A stretch of 64,000 bases of DNA, from assembly GCF_039539485.1 (NCBI RefSeq), contig NZ_BAABDF010000007.1, forward strand, positions 1,452,163 to 1,516,162. The letters run 5' to 3'. Below, piece after piece: positions 45,163-53,397 of the stretch. The notes below the pieces were generated by a model. That model did no database searches, had not been told where the DNA came from, and saw only the letters and a program-made list of their open reading frames with translations. Position 1 is the stretch's first letter. Each line of letters starts with the position of its first letter. This DNA is from Celeribacter arenosi. Its GTDB lineage: Bacteria; Pseudomonadota; Alphaproteobacteria; Rhodobacterales; Rhodobacteraceae. The translations under genes and the position numbers were made by a program.

Positions 45163-45386
45163 TCGAACGGCTCCTTGTGCCTGTCTATGCGGCGACATTG
45201 CCCTGACGCGGACGCAAAATATCTGAGATGGATCAAACCACGGCGACTCTCATGGCAGGTTTGCGTCCATTGCAGAGCAAAACCGCCCATGCGTCGCAGC
45301 CATAGGTAGCGGCAACAATGGCCACGCGCACGGTCAGGCCCATGTCACCTGTAGCTCAAAATTTGCTGTCGTTGTTTGGCCGCGTT

Positions 45387-46175
45387 TTAGCCAAGCGCCG
45401 CCTTCACCGCCCGTTTGGCAATGACACCGCACAGATGGGCGCGGTAAACGGCGGAACCGTGACTATCGGAGAGCATGTCTTCACCGTCGATTTCCAACCC
45501 GTCCAGCGCCTCTGGCCGGAAATCCGCCGAAAGCGCGGCTTCGGCGTCGCCCCAACGGAACACGCCTTCCCCGGACGCACCGGTGATCGCCACCCGAACA
45601 TCTCCGCCGAAATCGGCAACAAAAACGCCAACTAGCGCAAAGCGAGAGGCGGTTTGTTCAAACTTCACATAGGCTGCGCGATCGGGAACGGGAAAACGGA
45701 CCTCTGTGATGATCTCGTCCTCCTCAAGCGCCGTCTCGAAGAGGCCGGTGAAAAAGTCATCCGCAGGGATGGCGCGATGTTGTGTGCACACATCCGCCCC
45801 GCAGGCCAGAACAGCCGCCGGATAGCAGGCGGAGGGGTCATTGTTGGCAACCGACCCGCCGATCGTGCCGCGCGTGCGCACGGCTGGATCGCCAATATCC
45901 CCTGCCAGCGCAGCGAGCGCCGCAAAGCGGTCGTTCTGCGCAACCGCGGCATGGGTCGTCGCCCCACCGATGCACAACCGCCCGTCGTCGCCATCACAAA
46001 TCCCGGTTATTTCGGGCACGCCAAGCAAACACACCAGCGTTTCAGGCATCGCCAACCGCGCCTTGAGCGTCGGGATCAGCGTCTGCCCTCCCCCCAGCGC
46101 CTGAGCTTCTTCCCCCGCGAGGGCGGATAAAGCTTCGTCGAGCGATTTGGGGCGGATCAGGTCAAAATTATACAT
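45387..46175 (-). CDS. coxM: Molybdo-hydroxylase FAD-binding medium subunit (CoxM-like)
   Basis: A 262-residue FAD subunit of the xanthine dehydrogenase / CO dehydrogenase family. The FAD motifs are ALGGGQTLIPTLKAR and TIGGSVANNDPSACYPA. The C-terminal CODH-like domain ends with GEDMLSDSHGSAVYRAHL. It follows coxS after six bases. No molybdopterin large subunit follows in the next 200 bp or precedes coxS, so the electron-input partner must be encoded elsewhere or is lost. Confidence 0.9.
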   Translation of the reverse strand: MYNFDLIRPKSLDEALSALAGEEAQALGGGQTLIPTLKARLAMPETLVCLLGVPEITGICDGDDGRLCIGGATTHAAVAQNDRFAALAALAGDIGDPAVRTRGTIGGSVANNDPSACYPAAVLACGADVCTQHRAIPADDFFTGLFETALEEDEIITEVRFPVPDRAAYVKFEQTASRFALVGVFVADFGGDVRVAITGASGEGVFRWGDAEAALSADFRPEALDGLEIDGEDMLSDSHGSAVYRAHLCGVIAKRAVKAALG

Positions 46176-46181
46176 GTCGCT

Positions 46182-46661
46182 CTACTCCGCCGCGATATCG
46201 CTGACGTCCTGACCAGAGGCGGCAAGGACAGCTTTGACAATATTATGGTAGCCGGTACAGCGACACAGGTTGCCTTCCAAGGCCGCGCGAACCTCTTCGA
46301 CAGTGGGTTTGGGCGTCTCGGCCAAAAGCGCCTTTGTCGTCATCACCATTCCGGGCGTGCAGAACCCGCATTGCAACCCGTGGTGTTCGCGAAACGCGGC
46401 CTGAACAGGGTCGAGCGTCTCGCCATCTGCCACACCCTCGATCGTGGAAACGGCTTTGCCCTCGGCCTCAAGGGCGAAAATCGAACAGGCTTTCACAGGT
46501 GCACCGTCGAGATGGACAACACAGGCGCCACATTGGCTGGTTTCACAGCCCACATGCGTGCCGGTCAGGCCCTGAGCGCGCAAAAACTCAACTAAAAGGG
46601 TCCGCCCCTCCACATCGCCCGAAATCGGCGCGCCATTCACACTCAGCGTGAGGTTTTCCAT
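46182..46661 (-). CDS. coxS: Molybdo-hydroxylase [2Fe-2S] small subunit (CoxS-like)
   Basis: A 159-residue iron-sulfur subunit. The plant-type cluster is CETSQCGACVVHLDGAPVKAC and the second cluster is CGFCTPGMV with NLCRCTGYHNI. The start at 46661 follows GGGAG; the longer frame upstream overlaps the preceding gene and is not needed. It precedes coxM. The substrate of the complex cannot be told without the large subunit. Confidence 0.92.
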   Translation of the reverse strand: MENLTLSVNGAPISGDVEGRTLLVEFLRAQGLTGTHVGCETSQCGACVVHLDGAPVKACSIFALEAEGKAVSTIEGVADGETLDPVQAAFREHHGLQCGFCTPGMVMTTKALLAETPKPTVEEVRAALEGNLCRCTGYHNIVKAVLAASGQDVSDIAAE

Positions 46662-46761
46662 TGCGATCTCCCTAATTCGTGCCGCCACTCCACCACAGCC
46701 TGTGGCGATTGTGTAGCACGATTTTCGACACCCGCCTGTGTGCGCAGACGTCTTTTGAACC

Positions 46762-47760
46762 TTAGTCGATGCGACGCGGCGCACCACGCGCAACGACGTC
46801 TTTCAACAGGCCTCCGACACCCATCATCGCGATATCACGATCCGTAATCGGCACGCCACACACCAGACGCTCCAAAACCCAATCCGCCCCGTTCAGGGCA
46901 GGAGAGCGCGCGCATCCTGGCAAACCGATGACAGGCGCCGCCCCCATATGCCCCGCAAACAACAAATTTCCCGGGTCAACCGGAATACCAAAACGCGTCA
47001 CCTCACCGCCTGCCATCTCCAACGCCCGCGGCGCGGTATCCGCGCGATCAACCGTCGCGGATGCGGTCAGAATGAGGATGATATCACCCTGCGCCGCGAC
47101 CAGCGCCTCGGCCAGCGCCTCTGCATCATGCGGCACGAGTTCGGTTTGGATAAGATCCATTCCGAGCCGCGCAAGCCTCTCCCGCGTCGCCGCCTCGCCT
47201 TTATTGCCGCGCACATCGCCATCAATAACCGTTTCAAACAGGCTCGCCGTGCGCACCTTCACACCGCGCACACGCAGGCTACCGCGTGCGATTTCACAGG
47301 CATGCGACAGAATACTGCGGGTGACCGCAAATGGGATAATTTTGATCGTGGCGGCAAGATCACCCGCCATAACACGTTGATATTGAGGCAGAGTCGCGAC
47401 CGTCACGCTCTCATCCAGAGCGTTGAGCTCGGTCAGGGCAGCCGCATCCAACCCCACAATACCAGGTGCCGTCGCCACGAGGTTCACACGCCCCGAATGC
47501 GCGCGGGTCAATTTCAGGTTCGCATCCTTGGGCGCGGGAACGATCGCGCGGGCCACCGCCTCGGCGGCCTGATCTTCGCCCACATCCATCGGCTCCAATT
47601 CGGCCACAGTCACATGCAGTATTCCCGCCCTCTGCAACGCATCGATCTGCTCCACGTCGATCAACGTGCCTTTTCCAATTCGCCCGCCGTCAGGCAGACG
47701 CACAGAATGGCCAAGGATCGTTCCGATAGATGCGCCAACCGCGCGCTCTGAGAAAATCAT
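46762..47760 (-). CDS. Molybdopterin-binding (MoeA/MogA-like) maturation protein
   Basis: A 332-residue protein with the molybdopterin-binding core in the C-terminal half (DIILILTASATVDRADTAPRAL; FGIPVDPGNLLFAGHMG; PVIGLPGCARSPALNGADW). It resembles the MoeA/MoaB fold and is found with XdhC in molybdo-hydroxylase clusters. It probably helps load or modify the Mo cofactor. Its ATG overlaps the xdhC stop. A 100 bp gap separates it from coxS. Confidence 0.82.
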   Translation of the reverse strand: MIFSERAVGASIGTILGHSVRLPDGGRIGKGTLIDVEQIDALQRAGILHVTVAELEPMDVGEDQAAEAVARAIVPAPKDANLKLTRAHSGRVNLVATAPGIVGLDAAALTELNALDESVTVATLPQYQRVMAGDLAATIKIIPFAVTRSILSHACEIARGSLRVRGVKVRTASLFETVIDGDVRGNKGEAATRERLARLGMDLIQTELVPHDAEALAEALVAAQGDIILILTASATVDRADTAPRALEMAGGEVTRFGIPVDPGNLLFAGHMGAAPVIGLPGCARSPALNGADWVLERLVCGVPITDRDIAMMGVGGLLKDVVARGAPRRID

Positions 47761-48737
47761 TCCGCTGCACCGCGCATGACCGCAATCACCTCTGCGAGGA
47801 TCGATACCGCAATCTCGCCGGGAGAGCGGGCCTTGATATCCAATCCCACTGGCGCATGTAGCCGCGCGATCTGCGCCTGCGTGAGACCGGCCTTTGACAA
47901 CCGCTCAACGCGTTTCGCATGGGTGCGCATGGATCCGAGCGATCCCACATAAAAGGCCGAAGAGGTCAGCGCGACCATCAACGCCGGATCGTCGAGCTTT
48001 GGATCATGGGTCAAGGTGACAACAGCCGTGCGTGCATCCAGAGCGAGCGCGTTCAGGGCCTCATCAGGCCACGCGTCGCTAATCGCCTCATCGGGAAAAC
48101 GGCTCCGGGACGCAAAGGCATCGCGCGGGTCGATCAATGTGACATCGAACCCTGCGCCACGGGCCATCGGCAGCAGGTTTTGCGCGATGTGAACCGCACC
48201 GACGACAACCAAACGCGGCGGCGGATTATGCACGGCGACAAAGGTCTCACCGTCGTCCTCAAACCCCGATTGATCGCGCAAAAAGCGGTCGGGAAATGCG
48301 TCCCGCCCTGCCACATGGCCCTCCCCCGACGCAGTATTGACCACATAGGCCACGGGGCGGCGCACAGCCTGCGCTGACACAATCGCTCCAAGAATTTCCT
48401 CAGAAAGGACCGACCCGACGGGTTCGAGAAACACACGGATCGTGCCGCCGCAGGCCAGACCGACGGCAAAGGCGTCTTCGTCAGAAACCCCGAATTCGAG
48501 CATCTTGGCAGACGGATTTTCCAACAGCTCCAACGCCTCGACGACAACCGCGCCTTCGACGCATCCACCTGACACAGACCCCGCGATTTCGCCCGCGCCG
48601 GACACGGCCAACTGACTGCCCACAGGTCGCGGCGCACTGCCCCATGTCTGGACAACAGTTGCCAACACCGCTCCGCGCCCCTCGCGGTGCCATTTCAGGG
48701 CAATTTCGCCAATCGCATCGGGATCAAACTGCACCAT
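47757..48737 (-). CDS. xdhC: XdhC-family molybdenum cofactor insertion protein
   Basis: A 326-residue chaperone that binds Mo cofactor and promotes its sulfuration and insertion into xanthine-dehydrogenase-type enzymes. The N-terminal domain has ATVVQTWGSAPRPVGSQLAV and SGGCVEGAVVVEA. The C-terminal Rossmann domain has VVVGAVHIAQNLLPMARGAGFDVTLIDPR and YVGSLGSMRTHAKR. It heads the four-gene cluster xdhC-(MoeA-like)-coxS-coxM. Confidence 0.9.
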   Translation of the reverse strand: MVQFDPDAIGEIALKWHREGRGAVLATVVQTWGSAPRPVGSQLAVSGAGEIAGSVSGGCVEGAVVVEALELLENPSAKMLEFGVSDEDAFAVGLACGGTIRVFLEPVGSVLSEEILGAIVSAQAVRRPVAYVVNTASGEGHVAGRDAFPDRFLRDQSGFEDDGETFVAVHNPPPRLVVVGAVHIAQNLLPMARGAGFDVTLIDPRDAFASRSRFPDEAISDAWPDEALNALALDARTAVVTLTHDPKLDDPALMVALTSSAFYVGSLGSMRTHAKRVERLSKAGLTQAQIARLHAPVGLDIKARSPGEIAVSILAEVIAVMRGAAE

Positions 48738-49292
48738 AGGCTCCTGCTCTTCTTCGGCCCCAGTTTAGCGTGGCGCGGTGCCGTGTCCATCGCACCAATG
48801 CGCAAACCCGCGGTCGCAAAAAGGCAATGTGTCGGGAAAGGAGCGCCCGCCCTTTCTGTATGTGCACCCAACGGGCGAAGCGTAAGATCACTGCGTCAGC
48901 TTCTGTTCAACACGCAAAAGGGGCATCGGAACCAACCGACACCTTGAACAGTCTCTCATCCCTTGGAACGCCTGGTTCCCAAGATGGCACGCAGTACTCC
49001 CAAAAAGAAAAATGGCGTCGAGGGAGAAACGCAAATCCCACGACGCCAGTCTGGTATTCTACCCACGCACAAAGGGCAGGATACGGCGCGGACGATCGGA
49101 AGGGTGCCCGCGGGAGGATTGCAACGATGCTGGCCTGACTGCTGACACGGACCGCTGCACTCAATAACTGGAATAGCCCGCGGGGAGCGGTGATTCCTTG
49201 ATCTCGATCAAGGGGTTGAAAGGAATTAGTCCGCTCAGCGAAAGAGTGGTGTTCTCGCGGCCCAAAATGACCTCAAGAATGCGACACAACCA
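48738..49292. other. Intergenic region with an FnrL-type box and no clear gene
   Basis: About 555 bp. Short frames on both strands (for example 48963-49145 plus, 48907-49164 minus) have no recognisable product. A perfect FNR-type dyad lies near its right end. The region holds the xdhC promoter and whatever the box controls. Confidence 0.5.
49198..49211. promoter_or_regulatory. FNR/FnrL-type binding site
   Basis: TTGATCTCGATCAA is a perfect match to the TTGAT-N4-ATCAA consensus of FNR-family regulators. It lies 82 bp downstream of the FadJ-like stop and 461 bp upstream of xdhC. The controlled transcript is unclear; an unannotated small RNA or the molybdo-hydroxylase cluster are the options. 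Confidence 0.6.
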
Positions 49293-51356
49293 TCAGATAT
49301 CGTTCAGGTCCGAGAACTTGGCACCGTTCTTGATCAACTCGCGCCACAATGGCGCGGGCGTCCAGATTTCGGGGGCCATATCCGCAAAGCCGCGCAGTTT
49401 ACGCTCAGCCGTCGCCAACCCCATGAGATCGGCCACTTCCATCGGCCCACCCAACCAGCGCGGAAACGCCTTGGCCATTAACATCGCCACGTCGATCTCG
49501 GCGGGTCGGTCAACAACGCCCTCGCTCAACAGCTGCGCACCCGTGTTGGCCATAGCCAATAGCAACCGGTCCTGAATATCCTCCTGCGATAGCCGGTGTT
49601 CGGGGATTTCTGCGCTCTCACGCAATTGCGCAATCAAGGCAACCGCCGCGTCATCGTCCTGCCCGGGCAATCGGGCGTCGCCATCGTCGCTATAGTCAAA
49701 GAACCCCGCCCGCGCCGCACGTCCCGTCCGCCCCGCCTCTGCGAGATAGTTCGCAACCGCCCCGCCCACATAGGACAGCCCGAGCATATCAACGGCTGCA
49801 CAGGGCCCGATGGGAAACCCCAAGGCCCGCATCGCACGATCAACGTCCAAAGGCCGCGCACCGAGCAGCAAGGTCACATCCATTGCCGCCCAGACGGCAC
49901 GTTCGATCCGGTTGGCCACGAGGCCTTCACTAGGCGCTGTGACCACGGGCAGTTTGCCGAGTTGACGGGCAAATTCATGCGCCGTTGCAAACGCCTCCGC
50001 CGAGGTATTTTGGTGATGGACCAGTTCGAGCGCCCGCAACGCCTGAACCGGCGCAAAGAAATGCAGACCGACGAAACGCGACGGGTGCGCCAAACCTTTG
50101 ATCAGCGTGTCAAAACCGCCATCAGTAACCGTGGCGAGGACGGTTTCATCCTCGATCCGCTTTTCAATCGTGGCGAGGAGTTGCGCCCGCTGATCCGTTG
50201 GAAGAGCCGTGGCCTCGATAACCACCTGCGCGGTATTGAAATCTTCCAATCCCGGTTCGGCAAAAAACGACGCAATGCGCGCAGCATGCACCTTTGGCGT
50301 GATCTGGCCGCGCTCTTCGGCGCGTGCATAGGCGTCAACCACCTGCGCCTTGATTTTCCGCGTGCGCTCGGCATCTGCAGCCGCCAGACGGACCTGTAGC
50401 CCATTGTCCAACGCCGCGAGCGTGATCCCCAAAGCCACGGGGGTCGCCCCTATAATCCCGACCCGGTCCACCACAACCGCTAGCGAAGGATCGAGTCCCT
50501 CCGGCGATAGGGTCATTCGCTCGGCTGCGAGCGCATATTTGAGCGCCTTGGTTTTACTGCTATCGCGGCATTGCGCACGGGCGAGCGTTTCGCGCGCTAC
50601 CCCCGCCTCGAACGGCATCAACAGTGCAGCTTCAACGCATTCGACAATTTGGACGAAGGTTTCCCGTTGATGGATCGGGGCTCCGGCGCGCCGCTTTGCG
50701 GTTTCTTTCAGATACCCGGCGCCATCCGTTAAACCAGTGGAAATCTCGCTGGTCCGGCGCGGCGCACCACCTTTTGCGATCAGGGCCAAGGCCGCCGCAA
50801 TCGCCGCCTCGCCAGCGCGTGATTTAGCAACCGCATCCACCAATCCGATCTTTTTGGCCGTTGCGGCGTCAATCGGACGCCCGACAAAGAGTAGATCGAG
50901 CGCAGCTGCCGCCCCCACGAGACGCGGCAATCGCTGCGTTGTCGCGCAGCCTGCAACCATGCCGATGGTGATATCGGGTGCCCCGATCTGCGCGCCGGCC
51001 GACATGACACGATGGTGGCACGCAAGAGCGACCCCCAGACCCGCCTCCAATGTGAGGCCGTGCAACGCACACACAACAGGTTTACTGCAGGCCTCGATAC
51101 GCGCGCATAGCGCGACCAAATCCTCGTCGTCCGCCATGGTGTCAGGCGCGGTCGGATCGCTTCCCGTTGAAAATGAGGCCCCGACACCGCCCAGAACAAT
51201 CGCCTTGCAGGCCTCGTCCGCTTCCGCCGCCTCTATGGCGGCGCGCAGTGAGTGTCGCATCGCGCGTGACAACACATTGGAAGGCGGATCGGCCATACGA
51301 ACCACCGTCACCTGCCCTTGCCTTGTAACTTCGACCTGCCCTGCCGCGCTCATCAT
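49293..51356 (-). CDS. FadJ-like enoyl-CoA hydratase/3-hydroxyacyl-CoA dehydrogenase, degenerate active sites
   Basis: A 687-residue fusion: crotonase domain (1-190), NAD-binding HAD domain (about 297-470) and two C-terminal HAD domains. Key residues differ from the family. The first catalytic Glu is Gly108 (EAGLGVALACHHR), the second is Asp128 (IGAPDITIGMVAG), and the NAD loop GxGxxG reads G303-ATPVA. The dehydrogenase His (LHFFAPV) and the following Glu remain. It is either a specialised beta-oxidation enzyme or a non-catalytic paralogue. It is a single gene. Confidence 0.85.
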   Translation of the reverse strand: MMSAAGQVEVTRQGQVTVVRMADPPSNVLSRAMRHSLRAAIEAAEADEACKAIVLGGVGASFSTGSDPTAPDTMADDEDLVALCARIEACSKPVVCALHGLTLEAGLGVALACHHRVMSAGAQIGAPDITIGMVAGCATTQRLPRLVGAAAALDLLFVGRPIDAATAKKIGLVDAVAKSRAGEAAIAAALALIAKGGAPRRTSEISTGLTDGAGYLKETAKRRAGAPIHQRETFVQIVECVEAALLMPFEAGVARETLARAQCRDSSKTKALKYALAAERMTLSPEGLDPSLAVVVDRVGIIGATPVALGITLAALDNGLQVRLAAADAERTRKIKAQVVDAYARAEERGQITPKVHAARIASFFAEPGLEDFNTAQVVIEATALPTDQRAQLLATIEKRIEDETVLATVTDGGFDTLIKGLAHPSRFVGLHFFAPVQALRALELVHHQNTSAEAFATAHEFARQLGKLPVVTAPSEGLVANRIERAVWAAMDVTLLLGARPLDVDRAMRALGFPIGPCAAVDMLGLSYVGGAVANYLAEAGRTGRAARAGFFDYSDDGDARLPGQDDDAAVALIAQLRESAEIPEHRLSQEDIQDRLLLAMANTGAQLLSEGVVDRPAEIDVAMLMAKAFPRWLGGPMEVADLMGLATAERKLRGFADMAPEIWTPAPLWRELIKNGAKFSDLNDI

Positions 51357-51453
51357 CTATTCCGCGCTTGTTCATTTGTTGCGCCATAATGGCGTCGGCA
51401 CCGCCGGGAAATCAAGCGCCCATTATCACGGGCCCTATCGCGCAACTATGCCG

Positions 51454-51636
51454 CTAGACTGGCATATTATCCCAAAGGTCGTCGTCGTCCGCATTCTTTG
51501 CTTTTGCCGACTGATAGCGGGCGGCGTCTTCGTCGAACGTATTGTGAAGCTTTTTCTTCAACGCCTTGGCCGTCGATTCATTGTCCACCAATTCGTCTAC
51601 GATGTCGTCGATTTCAGTGTCAGATTTTCGTTTCAT
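51454..51636 (-). CDS. Small acidic hypothetical protein downstream of the DksA-like gene
   Basis: A 60-residue charged, helical protein (KRKSDTEIDDIVDELVDNE; tail ADDDDLWDNMPV). GGAGGA precedes the ATG at 51636, which is only 24 bp after the DksA-like stop, so it probably belongs to the same FnrL-controlled transcript. No motif is recognised. Confidence 0.6.
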   Translation of the reverse strand: MKRKSDTEIDDIVDELVDNESTAKALKKKLHNTFDEDAARYQSAKAKNADDDDLWDNMPV

Positions 51637-51660
51637 GACTTCCTCCAAAAATTTCACAAT

Positions 51661-51999
51661 TTACTTACGTTGGTCTGCGCTCGCGGCCGCACAGGATTTG
51701 CACAGCGGCGTGTAGGGCAATACATCCAGGCGGGCGTCGCTGATCTGATCGCCACACTTCTGGCAGATGCCGTAATCCCCCCGATCAAAACGGACCAGCG
51801 CGGCTTCGATTTTCGCGATCTCCTGCTGACCCGCCTGCCCCATGCTTTCGAGCATTTCGTCAGACTCACGTTCGGTCGCCAGTTCGGTCCAATCTTTTGA
51901 CTGATGTGAGTCCAGCTCTTCATCAATTTCCACCAGACGCGCCCGCAATTCGGCAAGGCGTGCCACCAATTGGGAATGCCTATGTGTGTGGTCGGTCAT
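51661..51999 (-). CDS. TraR/DksA-family zinc-finger regulator
   Basis: A 112-residue protein with a helical hairpin (LVARLAELRARLVEIDEEL ... EIAKIEAALVRFDRG) and a C4 zinc finger CQKCGD...CKSC. DksA-type proteins enter the RNA polymerase secondary channel and alter promoter choice with ppGpp; short family members may act without it. The start at 51999 has GAGGAG six bases upstream. An FnrL-type box centred about 60 bp before the start points to induction at low oxygen. Confidence 0.85.
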   Translation of the reverse strand: MTDHTHRHSQLVARLAELRARLVEIDEELDSHQSKDWTELATERESDEMLESMGQAGQQEIAKIEAALVRFDRGDYGICQKCGDQISDARLDVLPYTPLCKSCAAASADQRK

Positions 52000-52052
52000 C
52001 GCCATCTCCTCGTGATGTCGAACGAGCATCGCGCCCACGCGGGCTGAAGGCC

Positions 52053-52066
52053 TTGACCCAAGTCAA
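52053..52066 (-). promoter_or_regulatory. FNR/FixK-type site upstream of the DksA-like gene
   Basis: TTGACCCAAGTCAA is a perfect TTGAC-N4-GTCAA dyad, within the TTGAY-N4-RTCAA consensus. It is centred about 60 bp upstream of the DksA-like start, a suitable place for activation. Confidence 0.6.
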
Positions 52067-52098
52067 TCGGACAACTTCCCTTAGGTCAAGAAGCCACT

Positions 52099-53304
52099 TT
52101 ATTCGATATCGGGAAGATCGCCCATCGGCGGAAAATCACCAATGTCAGGCAAATCGCCCATTGGCGGGAAATCATCGAGAGGTGGGAGGTCGCCCATTGC
52201 AGGCAGGTCCCCAATTTCGGGCAATTCCCCGAGCTCATTGGCGTCAGCAGACGGCGCATCGGCCCCGATGCTTGGCAGTTCATCCAACCCAACCATGGCG
52301 TCGGCTTCGCCACCTGCGGTCTGCGCCCCGTCCCACGCTGCATCTGGCGTATCCAACTGACCGCGCGCGCCAATCGACGATGGGACGCGCGCATCGGCGT
52401 GCAATGCGGACCCCACCAGCGCGGGAGCCTCATCATCATCAGTAGGCGCAGGGCATAGGCGCAGCGCACGATGCCCGTTCATCTGCCCCAAACGCGCGCA
52501 GGCGACGACACGATCGTCCGCGAGAACTTCAACGCGACCGAGCGCTGCGGCAGGGAGCCCCAACAGCATCCCCGCCTCTAGTTCCATCACGGCGGTTAGC
52601 GGCAATTCAAAGCGATGGAGAACACCGTCAAGACGCGCCGCACTGCCCAGAACCGCCGTTTCAAAAGCCGTCTCCCAGACATCTGATTCACGTGCTTTGG
52701 CGTTTTCCTGAGGTGCCTGATACGGAAACACGAGGATCATCTCCCCCTCACGTGCAACGTGGCCGAGCGACAGTGAAACGCGATAGAGCCGATAGGGCAC
52801 ATCTTCAAAAGCCAACCCGATAGAGCGGGCTTCGCTCAATTGGCTCGACACGCTATAGCCCGCGACATCGGGGGGATTTTCCGCCTCTGTGAGGCAGTCT
52901 GCAAAAAGTTCGAGTATCTGTTGCGTGATGTCCGTGCACATCATGGCATCGGTAGCGGTAGGTTCACGTACCTCCGGCGCACGTTTGAGGACATCACCTG
53001 TGGTTTGCTGTTCGACCATTGCCGCCACCGCAAAGGGATCGAATGCGGCCAGACCGGTCGCCCCGCCCGGCCCCTCCAATAGGAACAAAAGTCCACTTTC
53101 GGGCATTTGACCCGCCAATCGCGAAATCGCGCTACGGTCCTCGGCCACGCCGGTGACCTGCGCGATGAGGCCGATTGTGTCCTCGGCCGCACGCGCAACC
53201 GCCAAACGCAGCGCTTTGGGCGCAGACATCGGCTGCACCTCTGGCGGGGCGCGACCGACCCCTGCCTTGCGTCTGAGCGCTGTAATGACGGCTTCGTCGG
53301 ACAT
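52099..53304 (-). CDS. FliM/FliN-family motor-switch-like protein with a hexapeptide tail
   Basis: A 401-residue protein. A FliM-like N-terminal and middle region (about 1-215) precedes a SpoA/FliN C-terminal domain (about 225-300; FELPLTAVMELEAGMLLGLP; DDRVVACARLGQMNGHRALRL). Then comes an acidic low-complexity tail ending in seven tandem hexapeptides of the form [DE]-[LF]-P-x-[IML]-[GDE] (residues 360-401). It probably acts in the flagellar C-ring or a variant of it. No other flagellar gene is in the window. It follows the symporter-kinase by 93 bp. Confidence 0.78.
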   Translation of the reverse strand: MSDEAVITALRRKAGVGRAPPEVQPMSAPKALRLAVARAAEDTIGLIAQVTGVAEDRSAISRLAGQMPESGLLFLLEGPGGATGLAAFDPFAVAAMVEQQTTGDVLKRAPEVREPTATDAMMCTDITQQILELFADCLTEAENPPDVAGYSVSSQLSEARSIGLAFEDVPYRLYRVSLSLGHVAREGEMILVFPYQAPQENAKARESDVWETAFETAVLGSAARLDGVLHRFELPLTAVMELEAGMLLGLPAAALGRVEVLADDRVVACARLGQMNGHRALRLCPAPTDDDEAPALVGSALHADARVPSSIGARGQLDTPDAAWDGAQTAGGEADAMVGLDELPSIGADAPSADANELGELPEIGDLPAMGDLPPLDDFPPMGDLPDIGDFPPMGDLPDIE

Positions 53305-53397
53305 GCCTGTCGTCCTATTGGTCTCTTATGGCGGATCGATTGACCTGATCCTGCCCCGTGTAGGTAAATAAACCCTTTAGAAAGAAGGATTTCGAAC

